This document shows positions 33,724-43,362 of a stretch of DNA of 50,196 nucleotides, piece by piece; position 1 is the first letter of the stretch, and each line of letters starts with the position of its first letter. Where the stretch lies: NCBI GenBank assembly GCA_017483765.1, contig JAFUVE010000077.1, forward strand, positions 1 through 50,196. The letters are read 5' to 3'. Source of the DNA: Bacteroidaceae bacterium. GTDB taxonomy: Bacteria > Bacteroidota > Bacteroidia > Bacteroidales > Bacteroidaceae. The translations under genes were made by a program, and so were the position numbers. Under the pieces are notes generated by a model. The model ran no database searches. It was not told the origin of the DNA and worked only from the letters and a program-made list of their open reading frames with translations.

Positions 33724-35076
33724 TCATCTTTGCTTAAACCGATACGTAATCGTTCCTCTCTCTGCGTTGTTGTTGCTCGAGCTGAACTTAGCCCGTTTGG
33801 CAGCCGCCAATGCTGCGTTTTTCAGTGCCTGCGACGTGTTGCCGCTGGCCACCGACGCGCTCGTCACGTTTCCCTGGGCGTTCACAACGATGCTCACCAC
33901 CACCGTGCCCTCACTCGTCTGGTCGGTGTAGGCGGGCTTCGGTAAGCTAATGACTCTGCGAGAGCCGACTTGGGCTGAGTTGCTCACTCCGCCGTTGCCG
34001 TTCGTATGGCCGTTCACGCCGTTTCCGTTGGAATTTCCCTGGCTGCCCTGGCCAGACGTGTTGCCGCTGCTGTTTTGGTTCTTGCCCTTGCCAAATCCGC
34101 CCATTCGGCTGTTGGCTCTGGCCTGGGCCTCGGCTTTGGCTTTTGCAGCTGCCTCGGCTTTGGCTTTGGCCTCAGCTTCTGCACGGGCTTTGGCTTCTGC
34201 TTCGGCTTTACGCTTGGACTCGGCTTCTGCTCTGGCTTTCGCCTCGGCTTCTGCTCGCTTCCTGGCAGCGGCCTCATCGGCGGCTCGCTTTGCCTTCGCC
34301 TCTTCTGCAGCACGTGCTTTCGCCTCTTCGGCGGCTTTCTTCTTCGCTGCTGCGGCGGCGTCGGCTTTCTTCTTCGCTTCTAATGCGGCGGCTTCCTTGG
34401 CTTTCTTCTCGGCGGCGGCTTTTGCGGCGGCTTCTGCGCGTTTCTTCGCGGCTGCCTCTTCTGCACGCTTCTTGGCCTCGCTATTGTCATTCGCAGCCAG
34501 GCTCTTCTCGGTTTTCTGAGTCAGCTGGGCTTTCTTGTTGCTTTCGTTTGTGCGGTTCTCTTTGGCTTTCGGCAGCGAGGGGGATGTACGGGTGGGCTCG
34601 GCTTTTTTCGGAGTCTTGTTCGTAGCTTTCTGCTCGGCCGGTCTCGACACCTTCTTCTCAGGGGCTACCTCGGCTTTTTGAGCGGGGGCGGATGGAGAAG
34701 CGGGAGCTACTGGCTCGGACTTGGGGGGTGTCGAGGCATGGGAGCCGCCTGCGTTTGCCTGGCTGCCTGCGGCTGAGGGGGTGCCAAGTCCTTCGTCCGG
34801 ACCATCTACCTCCGGACTGATTATCTTTTGTACGGGTGGCGTCTTCGGTACTTCTGGCTCAACAGGGGGCTCTTCCTCTTTCTCTTCTTCAAGCTCCTCC
34901 TCCTCTTCCAACTGCGTGTCGAGAATCACAGGAATGCCGTCGTCACGCAACGTCGGGCTCACGGCATTCATCGTCAGAAACGACAAAAGCAGCAACAACA
35001 ATGCGTGTACGCCCAGCGAAATGCCGGCCGACAAAAACTTACGTCCTTTATGGCTCTCTTCTTCGTGTTGTATCAT
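33724..35076 (-). CDS. tonB: TonB family protein
   Basis: The 450-residue energy transducer has a cytoplasmic start, one membrane helix at about 19-40 (SLGVHALLLLLLSFLTM), and an acidic Pro-rich segment (EEEEELEEEKEEEPPVEPEV). A very long Ala/Lys/Glu helix at about 190-320 follows, rich in AKAKAEAEAKARAEAE-type repeats, then a Gly/Asn linker. The C-terminal TonB-fold region (VGSRRVISLPKPAYTDQTSE to ITYRFKQR) ends it. It delivers proton-motive energy from ExbB-ExbD to SusC-type receptors. The alanine-rich helix resembles TolA more than enteric TonB. It is third in the exbB-exbD-tonB cluster, after pdxJ. Confidence 0.88.
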   Translation of the reverse strand: MIQHEEESHKGRKFLSAGISLGVHALLLLLLSFLTMNAVSPTLRDDGIPVILDTQLEEEEELEEEKEEEPPVEPEVPKTPPVQKIISPEVDGPDEGLGTPSAAGSQANAGGSHASTPPKSEPVAPASPSAPAQKAEVAPEKKVSRPAEQKATNKTPKKAEPTRTSPSLPKAKENRTNESNKKAQLTQKTEKSLAANDNSEAKKRAEEAAAKKRAEAAAKAAAEKKAKEAAALEAKKKADAAAAAKKKAAEEAKARAAEEAKAKRAADEAAARKRAEAEAKARAEAESKRKAEAEAKARAEAEAKAKAEAAAKAKAEAQARANSRMGGFGKGKNQNSSGNTSGQGSQGNSNGNGVNGHTNGNGGVSNSAQVGSRRVISLPKPAYTDQTSEGTVVVSIVVNAQGNVTSASVASGNTSQALKNAALAAAKRAKFSSSNNNAERGTITYRFKQR

Positions 35077-35185
35077 CCTCCTGGTTTCTTTTGACTGTGT
35101 TACAATAAAATATGTGTCAAATCAGCATAGATGTTCGTGTAATATGCTGACAGCAAAAGTAACTACATTCTTCATTCTTCACTCT

Positions 35186-35617
35186 TCATTTTTCACTCTT
35201 CGCTTCCTTCGGAGGTCGTGTAGCCAGCACCATCTTGAACTTGTAGTCGTTGGCCACGTTCAGCACGTCTACAATATGTTTGTAGGCGACTTTCTCGTCG
35301 GCATAAAGCGACACAAACAGGTCGATGCTGTCGTTTTCTTTTGCGCTGCTCAGGAAGCTGCCAAGGCTGTCGAGTGTCAGCTCCACCTCCTCTTTGCCGT
35401 CCACCGAAGCATAGATATGCTCCAGACTGTCTATCGTCACATAAGCCGCTCCCTGCATCGTCGTCTGCTTCTTGCTTTGGGGAAGGTTCACCTTCAACGC
35501 GTTGGGCGACACCAAAGTGCTGGTGATCATGAAGAATATCAGCAGCAGGAAGATGATGTCGGTCATCGACGACATGTTGAACAACGGGGTCACTTTCGTT
35601 CGTCTGTGTAGTGCCAT
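35186..35617 (-). CDS. exbD: ExbD/TolR family proton-channel subunit
   Basis: The 143-residue inner-membrane protein starts MALHRRTKVTPLFNMSSMTD, with the conserved Asp near the start of its single membrane helix (DIIFLLLIFFMITSTL). A periplasmic domain follows. ATG 35617 is chosen: it lies 5 bp after the ExbB stop. An alternative GTG at 35626 would overlap the ExbB stop. With ExbB it powers TonB. Confidence 0.93.
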   Translation of the reverse strand: MALHRRTKVTPLFNMSSMTDIIFLLLIFFMITSTLVSPNALKVNLPQSKKQTTMQGAAYVTIDSLEHIYASVDGKEEVELTLDSLGSFLSSAKENDSIDLFVSLYADEKVAYKHIVDVLNVANDYKFKMVLATRPPKEAKSEK

Positions 35618-35622
35618 AATTC

Positions 35623-36243
35623 TCACTCTTCGTTCATGATGTCCATAAATGCCAGCGACTTGCGCTCCAGCTCGTTGACCACGCCGTCTACTTTTGCAAC
35701 GAGGTAGTTGTAGGCGAACAATGCCACGATACCCACTATCAGACCGCCTACGGTCGTGATCATGGCTTGGTAGATTCCGCCTGACAACATCGAGATGTCG
35801 AGGTTGCCACCGGCTTCCGACATCTGCCAGAATGCCTGAACCATACCGATCACGGTGCCAAGGAAGCCTATCATCGGGGCACCGCCGGAAATCGTGGCCA
35901 ACACGTGAAGACGCTTTTCCAGTGCGGCTACCTCCAGGTTGCCGGTGTTTTCTATCGCAGTCTGGATCTCTGGCGCTGGCTGGCCCATGCGGCTGATGCC
36001 ACGCTCGATGATGCGGGAGCCGGGGGTGTTTGTCACACGGCAGAAGTTGATGGCGGCTTTCGTCTCACCGCTCTTGATGTAGTCGCGGATGCGCTCCATG
36101 AATAGCGGGTCGTTCTTCTCGGCGGAACGAATGGCGATGAACCGCTCGATAAAAATGTATATCGCTATCAGCGACAACACGCCTAACACAATCATTATCC
36201 AGCCGCCTTTCTCCAGCAGCTCAAGAATACTTAATTCATTCAT
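35623..36243 (-). CDS. exbB: ExbB/TolQ/MotA family proton-channel protein
   Basis: The 206-residue inner-membrane protein starts MNELSILELLEKGGWIMIVLGVLSL. Membrane helices follow at about 14-31, 110-135 and 155-180. The second contains the conserved GAPMIGFLGTVIGMVQAFW and the third ITTVGGLIVGIVALFAYNYL, as in ExbB and TolQ. It forms the pentameric proton channel around ExbD. It is first of the exbB-exbD-tonB run; two palindromic repeats separate it from pdxJ. Confidence 0.95.
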   Translation of the reverse strand: MNELSILELLEKGGWIMIVLGVLSLIAIYIFIERFIAIRSAEKNDPLFMERIRDYIKSGETKAAINFCRVTNTPGSRIIERGISRMGQPAPEIQTAIENTGNLEVAALEKRLHVLATISGGAPMIGFLGTVIGMVQAFWQMSEAGGNLDISMLSGGIYQAMITTVGGLIVGIVALFAYNYLVAKVDGVVNELERKSLAFMDIMNEE

Positions 36244-36299
36244 TTGTTTCTCTTGTATTTTGCTTTGTTTTTATTTTGTTTCTTTGTTATCCTGTCAAT

Positions 36300-36373
36300 A
36301 ATTTTCGTGCAAGCGAGAGCAGAATGAAGCTTGCTTCAATTTTGCCGAGCGCAGCCGAAAATCAAGTCAATAA
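36300..36373. repeat. Palindromic repeat element, second copy
   Basis: This copy is almost identical to the one at 33629 (AATTTTCGTGCAAGCGAGAG, GAAGCTTGCTTC, CGAAAATCAAGTCAATAAA). It lies between pdxJ and exbB, beyond the copy at 36438. Confidence 0.85.
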
Positions 36374-36437
36374 ACCTCAAATTATAAAATCCTCGAACGA
36401 AACCGTCCGGATGGCTAAATTTCAAACCTCAAATTTC

Positions 36438-36511
36438 AATTTTCGTGCAAGCGAATACAAAGCCAAGCTTGCTTGAGCTATGTTGAGCGCAGCTGAAAAT
36501 CATGTCAATAA
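36438..36511. repeat. Palindromic repeat element, diverged copy next to pdxJ stop
   Basis: The arms have changed together: CAAGC-TT-GCTTG replaces GAAGC-TT-GCTTC and flanking pairs become GC-rich (AAGCC/GAGCT), still with the bulged A after the 3' arm. It starts 3 bp after the pdxJ stop codon on the minus strand. A short AACGAAACCGTCCGGATGGC module (near 36398) separates it from the copy at 36300. Confidence 0.8.
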
Positions 36512-36514
36512 ACC

Positions 36515-37231
36515 TCAAATTTTCAAACATTCCTTATATTTCCGAATCGTCTCCTTCAGACCGAGATATAGTGCGTCGCATATCAGCGCATGGCCGATGC
36601 TCACTTCGTCGGTCCAGGGAATCTGCTCATGGTAGTAGGCCAGGTTCTCTAAGCTCAGGTCATGCCCGGCGTTCAAGCCTAAGCCGCTCTTCTTTGCCAC
36701 GCAGGCGGCTTCCACGAACGGGGCTATGGCCGTTGAGGGGTCTTTGGAGTAGCCCGATGCATAGGGCTCTGTGTATAGCTCTATGCGGTCTGTGCCGGTC
36801 TTGGCGGCATATTCCACCATCTCGGGGTCTGCGTCGATAAAGAGGCTCGTGCGGATGCCGTGTTCATTGAAGTCACTCACCAAGTCACTCAGCAGGCTGA
36901 AATATTCTTTTGTGTTCCACCCGTGGTTCGACGTCAGCTGGTCGGGACTGTCGGGAACAAGCGTCACCTGAGTTGGACGAACCAGCTTCACCAGGTCAAC
37001 GAAGCTTTTCTGGGGATAGCCTTCTATGTTGAATTCGGTCGTTAGGATCGGTTTCAGCGAAATCACGTCGTTGTAACGGATGTGCCGCTCGTCGGGACGG
37101 GGATGGACCGTGATGCCGTCGGCACCAAAGGACTCGCAGTCACGCGCCACTTGTAGGATATCGGGGTTGTTGCCACCGCGGGCGTTGCGGATTGTGGCGA
37201 CTTTGTTGATATTTACACTTAATTTTGTCAT
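36515..37231 (-). CDS. pdxJ: Pyridoxine 5'-phosphate synthase
   Basis: The 238-residue TIM-barrel enzyme makes pyridoxine 5'-phosphate from 1-deoxyxylulose 5-phosphate and 3-amino-2-oxopropyl phosphate. It starts [20 protein letters not shown] and shows the conserved [15 protein letters not shown] (active-site His and Glu) and [16 protein letters not shown]. The length is typical. It is divergent from nadK across 154 bp containing promoter elements for both. It heads the run toward exbB, though two repeat elements lie between. Confidence 0.96.
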   Translation of the reverse strand: MTKLSVNINKVATIRNARGGNNPDILQVARDCESFGADGITVHPRPDERHIRYNDVISLKPILTTEFNIEGYPQKSFVDLVKLVRPTQVTLVPDSPDQLTSNHGWNTKEYFSLLSDLVSDFNEHGIRTSLFIDADPEMVEYAAKTGTDRIELYTEPYASGYSKDPSTAIAPFVEAACVAKKSGLGLNAGHDLSLENLAYYHEQIPWTDEVSIGHALICDALYLGLKETIRKYKECLKI

Positions 37232-37246
37232 TTATAACTTATATGG

Positions 37247-37278
37247 TTTGGTTTTCTGAATTCTTTGTAGTATTTTTG
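37247..37278 (+). promoter_or_regulatory. Promoter of nadK
   Basis: TTTG (37247-37250) and TATTTTTG (37271-37278) have 20 nt between them, matching the Bacteroidetes -33/-7 consensus. The leader to the chosen ATG is about 100 nt. Confidence 0.6.
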
Positions 37279-37302
37279 CAAATAATTATGCGGTATTTCA
37301 TG

Positions 37303-37310
37303 CAAAAATA
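37303..37310 (-). promoter_or_regulatory. -7 promoter element of pdxJ
   Basis: On the minus strand this reads TATTTTTG, matching TAnnTTTG, 72 bp upstream of the pdxJ start codon and opposite the nadK promoter. Confidence 0.4.
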
Positions 37311-37385
37311 GTGAATTTTTTCCTATCTAACATAAAAACGCCGATATTTTGTGGAAAAATAACATTTGATTGTCAATTTGTTAAT

Positions 37386-38279
37386 ATGATTGAACAAAAT
37401 AACAACTTAAAATTCGCCCTTTTCGGGAATCTTTATCAGGAGAAGAAGGCGGTAGCGGTACAGAAATTTCTTGCCGTGGCGGAAAGGCACAAGGTGGAGC
37501 TCGCCATTCAGGCGGAGTTCCACGATTTCCTGGTCAACAACCTCCAAATCACCGTGCCTCAATGCGAAATCATCGAAGACGACAATTTCCAGGCGGACTT
37601 CGTCGTTTGCATGGGAGGGGACGGAACCTTCCTCAACGTGGCAAGCCAGGTGAAGGACAAGGAAATCCCTATCATCGGTTTCAATACCGGACGGCTCGGA
37701 TTCCTCGCCTCTTTCTCCCCGGAGAATATCGAGGACACCATCACCGACATATGCAGCGGAAACTACACCGTCAATAACCATGCTGTCCTGCAAGCGTCTA
37801 TGAAGGGGGCGGAACTCGGACTCGTGCCTTTCGCGCTCAACGAGGTGGCGTTGCTCAAGCACGACATCTCATCGATGATAAGCATCCACACCACCATCAA
37901 CGGGGAGTACCTGACCACATATATGGCCGACGGCCTCATCATCGGAACGCCGACGGGCTCTACGGCATACTCGCTCAGCGTGGGAGGACCGATCGTCGTA
38001 CCGGAAGGCAACATCATCACGCTGACACCCGTGGCACCACATTCGCTCAACATGAGGCCGATCGTGCTGACTGACTCATCGGAGGTGGAACTCACCGTGC
38101 AGAGCAGGTCGGGCAGCTTCCTCGTCGCAATCGACGGAAGAAGCCAGAGCTATCCCGACAACATCGTCATTTCCGTCAAGAAGGCGGACTATGTCGTCAA
38201 GGTGGTCACTAAGCAGGGACAGAGCTTCTTTTCCACGCTCCGCAGAAAAATGATGTGGGGGGCCGACAGCAGAGGGTAA
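37386..38279 (+). CDS. nadK: NAD kinase
   Basis: The 297-residue enzyme phosphorylates NAD to NADP. I use ATG 37386 (MIEQNNNLKFALFGNLYQEK); the frame is open from 37311 but that part is not family-like. The GGDGT motif of the diacylglycerol/NAD kinase fold is in VCMGGDGTFLNVA near residue 78. TPTGSTAYSLSVGGPIVVPE and the C-terminal DGRSQSY follow. The length fits. The ABC transporter starts 3 bp after the stop, so the two genes are probably co-transcribed. Confidence 0.95.
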   Translation: MIEQNNNLKFALFGNLYQEKKAVAVQKFLAVAERHKVELAIQAEFHDFLVNNLQITVPQCEIIEDDNFQADFVVCMGGDGTFLNVASQVKDKEIPIIGFNTGRLGFLASFSPENIEDTITDICSGNYTVNNHAVLQASMKGAELGLVPFALNEVALLKHDISSMISIHTTINGEYLTTYMADGLIIGTPTGSTAYSLSVGGPIVVPEGNIITLTPVAPHSLNMRPIVLTDSSEVELTVQSRSGSFLVAIDGRSQSYPDNIVISVKKADYVVKVVTKQGQSFFSTLRRKMMWGADSRG

Positions 38280-38282
38280 GGA

Positions 38283-39944
38283 ATGAGATTCAACAAGACA
38301 AAATATTCCACGCGGACGCTTGTGGCATGGCTATGGAAGCACCACAAGGGATGCCGCTTGCAGGCCATCATCAATGTCGTCATCGGATTGCTCCAGGTGG
38401 CGCTCGGACTCTATGGCGTCGACCTGCTCAGAAGACTGACCGACGCGGCTACGGCGGGGACGGGTAACCTCACCATGCTGGCCGTTTTGTTCGGACTGGT
38501 GCTGCTCTTCGAGATGATTCTCAACATCATCAAGACGTGGGTCAGGGCTGTCCTCGGAGTCAGGACGCAGAACATCATGCAGCAGGCGTTCTTCTCCAGA
38601 CTCCTGCACGGAGAATGGAGGGGGGTGGGGAAGATGCATAGCGGCGACATCCTCAACCGGCTCTTTGGCGACGTGTCCGACATCGTGTCGCTCATGACCG
38701 AGGTCGTCCCTTCTGTCGTCATCATCACCGTGCAGTTCATCGCCTCATTCGTCTATCTCTACAGGATGGACTCTGCGCTGGCGCTCATTCTTGTCGTGGC
38801 GGCGCCTGTCCTCATGCTCCTCAGCAGATATTATTTCAGGAAGATGAGGAGGATCGTCCGTAAAATCAAGGACAGCAACAGCGCACTGCAGGCCATCATT
38901 CAGGAGAGTGTGCAGAACAAGATGGTGGTCAAGGTGATGGAGCAGAGCGACAACCAGGTGGGTAAGCTCGAGCGACGGCAGGCGGTGCTGAGGTGGCAAA
39001 TCAAGAAAAGGGCGCGATTCGCCATCATATCCAAGACCATGGTCAACGTCGGATTCGCCGGCGGATACCTCGCGGCACTTATCTATGGGCTTTTCCAGCT
39101 CTACAACCGCGAGCCGGGGGTCACCGTCGGGGTCATCATGGCATTCACCCAGCTGATTGGACGGATTCAGAAGCCGATGCTCGACATCGCTCGACTGCTG
39201 CCTACTTTCGTCAACAGCCTCACGTCGGCTGAGCGTCTCATCGAACTCGAGGTGCTGCCGGTCGAGGACGACGCACGTCAGCATCATCTCAAGGGAACGG
39301 TGGGCGTCAGGCTCGATAACGTGTCGTATAAATACACCGACAACGGACGAGAAGTATTGCGGAATTTCTCATACGACTTCAAGCCGGGCACCTTCACGGC
39401 CATTCTCGGAGAGACCGGGGCGGGAAAGACCACCGTCATACGAATTCTCCTCGCGCTCATCAAGGCGAACAAGGGGAAGGCCACGATTTATTCTGACAGC
39501 GAGCAATGCGAGGTGGATGTATCCACCAGGTGCAACTTCTCTTATGTCCCGCAGGGCAACTCTCTCTTCAGCGGGACCATTCGCGAAAACCTTCGATTCG
39601 GAAACCCTGACGCCACCACGGAGCAGATGAGGCATGCATTGCACATCGCCATGGCTGACTTCGTGTTCGAACTTCCCGACGGACTCAACACCGTCTGCGG
39701 TGAGGGGGGAGGCGGACTTTCGGAGGGACAGGCGCAGCGTATTGCCATCGCCCGCGCCATCGTCCGGCCCTCGAAGGTGCTGCTGCTCGACGAGGCTACG
39801 TCGGCTCTCGACATCGACACCGAACGCGAGCTCCTTATGCGCATCAAGCAGCACTACCACGACGCAACCGTCATCTTCGTTACCCACCGGCTTGCCGTCG
39901 TCGAGTTCACCACCGACAACCTACGTATGGAGAGAAACATTTGA
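38283..39944 (+). CDS. ABC transporter, fused permease and ATPase
   Basis: The 553-residue half-transporter has an N-terminal six-helix exporter-type permease domain (about 25-310; QVALGLYGVDLLRRL, VIIGLLQVALG). The nucleotide-binding domain shows Walker A GETGAGKTT near residue 380, Q-loop SYVPQGNSLFSGTIRENL, signature LSEGQAQRIAIARA, Walker B VLLLDEATSALD and the His switch FVTHR. It would act as a dimer to export an unknown lipid, peptide or drug. It follows nadK by 3 bp. The C-terminus is short after the His switch. Confidence 0.9.
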   Translation: MRFNKTKYSTRTLVAWLWKHHKGCRLQAIINVVIGLLQVALGLYGVDLLRRLTDAATAGTGNLTMLAVLFGLVLLFEMILNIIKTWVRAVLGVRTQNIMQQAFFSRLLHGEWRGVGKMHSGDILNRLFGDVSDIVSLMTEVVPSVVIITVQFIASFVYLYRMDSALALILVVAAPVLMLLSRYYFRKMRRIVRKIKDSNSALQAIIQESVQNKMVVKVMEQSDNQVGKLERRQAVLRWQIKKRARFAIISKTMVNVGFAGGYLAALIYGLFQLYNREPGVTVGVIMAFTQLIGRIQKPMLDIARLLPTFVNSLTSAERLIELEVLPVEDDARQHHLKGTVGVRLDNVSYKYTDNGREVLRNFSYDFKPGTFTAILGETGAGKTTVIRILLALIKANKGKATIYSDSEQCEVDVSTRCNFSYVPQGNSLFSGTIRENLRFGNPDATTEQMRHALHIAMADFVFELPDGLNTVCGEGGGGLSEGQAQRIAIARAIVRPSKVLLLDEATSALDIDTERELLMRIKQHYHDATVIFVTHRLAVVEFTTDNLRMERNI

Positions 39945-40006
39945 CCCGGAACCGAAAAACTCCTCCCTTTGCCCGTTGTGTGGCAAGCGATACCATCGCG
40001 CCCCCT

Positions 40007-40060
40007 CATCCGCATGGCTCTTTAAACTTTAAACATTAAACTTTAAACTTTTAAAAAACA
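40007..40060 (+). repeat. Dispersed leader tract before ruvA
   Basis: CATCCGCATGGC is followed by TCTTTAAACTTTAAACATTA and runs up to the ruvA start codon. It is a near copy of the tract directly before the helicase gene at 9362. Confidence 0.6.
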
Positions 40061-40666
40061 ATGATAGAATACGTTTCTGGAAAACTTGATGCCCTCACTC
40101 CTGCCACGGCTACCGTGGAATGTCATGGGGTGGGATTTCTGCTGAATATTTCCCTCAACACCTTCAGCGCAATTCAGGGAAAGGCGGAAGTACGCCTGTA
40201 TGTCTATGAATCTATCCGCGAGGACGCATGGGTTCTCTTCGGCTTCGCCACCATGCAGGAGCGGCAGCTTTTCCTGCAGCTCATCAGCGTCAGCGGAGTG
40301 GGTGGAAACACGGCGCGGACAATCCTGTCGGCTTTCACCCCCGCGGAACTTTGCAATGTCATCCTCAACGGCGACGAGAAAATGCTCAAGACGGTGAAGG
40401 GACTGGGATCCAAGACGTCTCAGCGCATCATCGTCGAACTCAAGGACAAGGTGGCGTCGCTCGGCATCACTCCCGAGGCGGTTCAACCGGGCGACGAACC
40501 GGCGACGGCATCGTTCAACAAGCAGGTCTACGACGATGCCACCGAGGCGCTCAAGGCCCTCGGATATTCGCCCGCCCCTGTGGCAAAGGCGGTCAAGGCC
40601 ATCCTCAAGGACGAGCCCGATGCCACAGTCGAGAAGGTCATCAAGCGGGCTTTCAAAATGCTGTGA
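40061..40666 (+). CDS. ruvA: Holliday junction branch-migration protein RuvA
   Basis: The 201-residue protein starts MIEYVSGKLDALTPATATVE, the OB-fold domain that opens RuvA proteins. Two helix-hairpin-helix motifs lie at about 72-130 (LISVSGVGGNTARTIL and VKGLGSKTSQRIIVELKDK). The C-terminal domain III (DATEALKALGYSPAPVAKAV) binds RuvB. RuvA loads the RuvB motor on Holliday junctions. ruvB is not nearby. A leader tract shared with the helicase gene precedes it, and a small hairpin CCGCATT-ATC-AATGCGG (40727-40743) lies between it and serB. Confidence 0.96.
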   Translation: MIEYVSGKLDALTPATATVECHGVGFLLNISLNTFSAIQGKAEVRLYVYESIREDAWVLFGFATMQERQLFLQLISVSGVGGNTARTILSAFTPAELCNVILNGDEKMLKTVKGLGSKTSQRIIVELKDKVASLGITPEAVQPGDEPATASFNKQVYDDATEALKALGYSPAPVAKAVKAILKDEPDATVEKVIKRAFKML

Positions 40667-40768
40667 TAATCTGTGCCAACACAGAATGTACAGAAACAGG
40701 CCTCAGTAAAGAAGTTGTCTTCTATGCCGCATTATCAATGCGGCCAATCATAAAAAACTACTTGACTT

Positions 40769-42016
40769 ATGAATAATCCTCCCGTAAAAAAAGAACAAAT
40801 TCTCGTCAGAATCACAGGACAGGACCGTCCGGGACTTACTGCTTCTGTGATGCAGATTCTTGCTAAATACAATGCCCATATCCTCGACATCGGACAGGCC
40901 GACATCCACAGCACGCTCTCGCTCGGTATCCTCATCCGTATGGACGAGGCGCACTCGGGACAGGTCATGAAGGAGCTGCTCTTCAAGGCCACCGAACTGG
41001 GGGTCAACATCGGATTCTCTCCCATTTCCGAGGATGAGTACGAGGACTGGGTCAACCGACAGGGAAAAAACCGATACATCCTCACGCTACTCGGACGCCA
41101 TCTCTCTGCTGCGCAGATTGAGGCGGCCACCAAGGTCATTGCTGAGCAGGGACTCAACATCGACGCCATAAGGCGTCTCACAGGTAGGCAGTCCATGCGA
41201 AATCCGGAGCGAAACCACACGCGCAAATGCATCGAGTTCTCTCTGCGTGGCAACCCTAAAGACCGCGTCCAGATGCAGGCGGAGCTCATGCGGCTCTCGG
41301 CCGACATGGGTATGGACTTCTCGCTACAGCTCGACGACATGTACCGACGTATGCGACGACTCATCTGCTTCGATATGGATTCCACCCTCATTCAGACTGA
41401 GGTCATCGACGAGCTGGCCATGAGGGCTGGGGTGGGCGACAAGGTTAAGGCCATCACGGAGAGTGCCATGCGAGGGGAGATCGACTTCAAGGAGAGCTTC
41501 ACGGAACGGGTGGCGCTACTCAAGGGACTGGACGTCAGTGTTATGAAGGAAATCGCTGAAAACCTTCCCATCACTGAGGGGGTCGACCGACTGATGTACG
41601 TGCTTAAGCGATATGGCTACAAAATCGCCATCCTCTCTGGTGGATTCACCTATTTCGGAAAATATCTGCAGGACCGCTACGGCATCGACTATGTATATGC
41701 CAACGAGCTGGAAATCGACGAGAACGGTAAGCTCACGGGCCACTATCTCGGTGAGATTGTCGATGGAAAACGGAAGGCGGAGCTCCTCAGGCTCATTGCG
41801 CAGGTGGAGAAGGTGGACATCCGACAGACCATCGCCGTGGGCGACGGAGCAAACGACTTGCCCATGCTCTCCCAGTCGGGACTCGGAATTGCATTTCACG
41901 CCAAGCCAAGGGTCGTGGCGAACGCACAGCAGTCAATCAACACCATCGGTATCGACGGAGTGCTCTATTTCCTCGGATTCAAGGACTCCTATCTCGACGA
42001 GAAGGGCAACGCATAG
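40769..42016 (+). CDS. serB: Phosphoserine phosphatase with N-terminal ACT domains
   Basis: The 415-residue enzyme has two ACT-like regulatory domains (about 8-85, with VRITGQDRPGLTASVMQILA, and about 95-180). A HAD-type phosphatase domain starts with the nucleophile Asp in CFDMDSTLIQTEVIDELA near residue 200. ILSGGFTYFGKYL and VGDGANDLPMLSQSGLGIAF complete the HAD motifs. It dephosphorylates phosphoserine in serine biosynthesis, probably with serine feedback through the ACT domains. The stop overlaps the next start (GTG at 42016) by one base, so the two genes are coupled. Confidence 0.95.
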   Translation: MNNPPVKKEQILVRITGQDRPGLTASVMQILAKYNAHILDIGQADIHSTLSLGILIRMDEAHSGQVMKELLFKATELGVNIGFSPISEDEYEDWVNRQGKNRYILTLLGRHLSAAQIEAATKVIAEQGLNIDAIRRLTGRQSMRNPERNHTRKCIEFSLRGNPKDRVQMQAELMRLSADMGMDFSLQLDDMYRRMRRLICFDMDSTLIQTEVIDELAMRAGVGDKVKAITESAMRGEIDFKESFTERVALLKGLDVSVMKEIAENLPITEGVDRLMYVLKRYGYKIAILSGGFTYFGKYLQDRYGIDYVYANELEIDENGKLTGHYLGEIVDGKRKAELLRLIAQVEKVDIRQTIAVGDGANDLPMLSQSGLGIAFHAKPRVVANAQQSINTIGIDGVLYFLGFKDSYLDEKGNA

Positions 42017-43359
42017 TGGCTGTGGAGAAAGTTTCTCATATCAGGCCGCTCATCGCACTTGGCATTCCCATCGTCATCGGGCAACTCGGCACCATCGCAC
42101 AGGCCTTTGCAGACACCATCATGGTGGGACAGTTCGGAACTCCGGAGCTCTCTGCTTCGGGGTTCGTCAATAATGTGTTCAATCTCATCGTGTTCTTCCT
42201 GCTGGGATTCTCTTACAGCACCACGCCGATCGTCGGGGCTTTCTTCGGAAGAAAGCAGAAGGACGACTGCAGCCGAACGCTCAAGGAGAGTCTCTTGGCT
42301 AACCTCCTGCTATGCGCCGCGGTCATGCTTTTCATGCTCTTGCTTTTTTTCAATCTCCGCATCCTCAATCAGCCGGAGGAACTCATGCCGCTCATCAGGC
42401 CTTATTACATTATTATATTATTGTCGCTGCCCTTTCTCTCGGCTTTCAACTCCATCAAGCAGTTCTGCGACGGGGTGGGCGATACCAAGAGCCCGATGTA
42501 CATCATGCTGGTGGGAAACGTGGCCAACATCATTGGGAACTATCTGCTCATCTACGGATTCTCTATCCCTTTCACTTCCTTTGCCGTTCAGCCTATGGGG
42601 CTCAACGGGGCGGGAATAGCCACGCTCCTATCGCGGGTGCTTATGGTGGTCTTAATTTGGATTGTGGTACGGAAAAACCGGCATTATGCGGAGTTTAGGG
42701 ACGGATTCAGGAAGAAAATCACGAAAAGGGGATTCTGGCATCTCACGAAAGTGGGGATGCCCATCGGGCTGCAGCTGGCGCTCGAGGCGGCGTCGTTCAA
42801 CATCACGGCCATCATGATGGGATGGCTCGGGGCAACGGCGCTCGCGGCACATCAGGTGATGTGCACCATCGGGACGCTCTGCTTCATGTTCTATTACGGT
42901 GTGGGGGCGGCAGCGGCTATTCGCATCAGCCATTTCAAGGGGAGAGGCGAAAACGGAGAGGTGCGCAGGATCGCATTCACCGCTTATGCCATGAACCTGG
43001 TGGCGGCTGTTGTCCTCACGGCAGCCATCGTCATCGGATTCCGGCCGCTTTGCTTCTGCTTCACCACCAGCGCGGACGTCGTGGCCATGACTGCGACTTT
43101 ACTCTTGCCATTCATCATCTACCAGCTCGGCGACAGCACACAGATTCTGTTCTCTAATGCCCTGCGCGCCATTCAGGATGTCAAGCCGCTCATGATATAC
43201 GCGGCCATTGCCTATCTCCTCGTCTCCATTCCGGCCAGCTATTTCTTTGCTTTCACCCTCGGTCTCGGACCGCAAGGCATATGGTTCGGATTCCCATTCG
43301 GACTCACCACTGCAGGAGTCCTCTTCCTCCAGCGATTCTGCAAGAAGACCCGACAATAG
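42016..43359 (+). CDS. MATE family efflux transporter
   Basis: The 447-residue inner-membrane protein has about 12 predicted helices and the MATE pattern: LIALGIPIVIGQLGTIAQAF, ADTIMVGQFG in the first repeat, and GMPIGLQLALEAASFNITAI with LGATALAAHQV in the second. Such proteins export cationic drugs or metabolites by Na+ or H+ antiport. The GTG start overlaps the serB stop by one base, indicating translational coupling. It is convergent with the AbiEii-like gene, with only 3 bp between the stops. Confidence 0.92.
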   Translation: MAVEKVSHIRPLIALGIPIVIGQLGTIAQAFADTIMVGQFGTPELSASGFVNNVFNLIVFFLLGFSYSTTPIVGAFFGRKQKDDCSRTLKESLLANLLLCAAVMLFMLLLFFNLRILNQPEELMPLIRPYYIIILLSLPFLSAFNSIKQFCDGVGDTKSPMYIMLVGNVANIIGNYLLIYGFSIPFTSFAVQPMGLNGAGIATLLSRVLMVVLIWIVVRKNRHYAEFRDGFRKKITKRGFWHLTKVGMPIGLQLALEAASFNITAIMMGWLGATALAAHQVMCTIGTLCFMFYYGVGAAAAIRISHFKGRGENGEVRRIAFTAYAMNLVAAVVLTAAIVIGFRPLCFCFTTSADVVAMTATLLLPFIIYQLGDSTQILFSNALRAIQDVKPLMIYAAIAYLLVSIPASYFFAFTLGLGPQGIWFGFPFGLTTAGVLFLQRFCKKTRQ

Positions 43360-43362
43360 AAA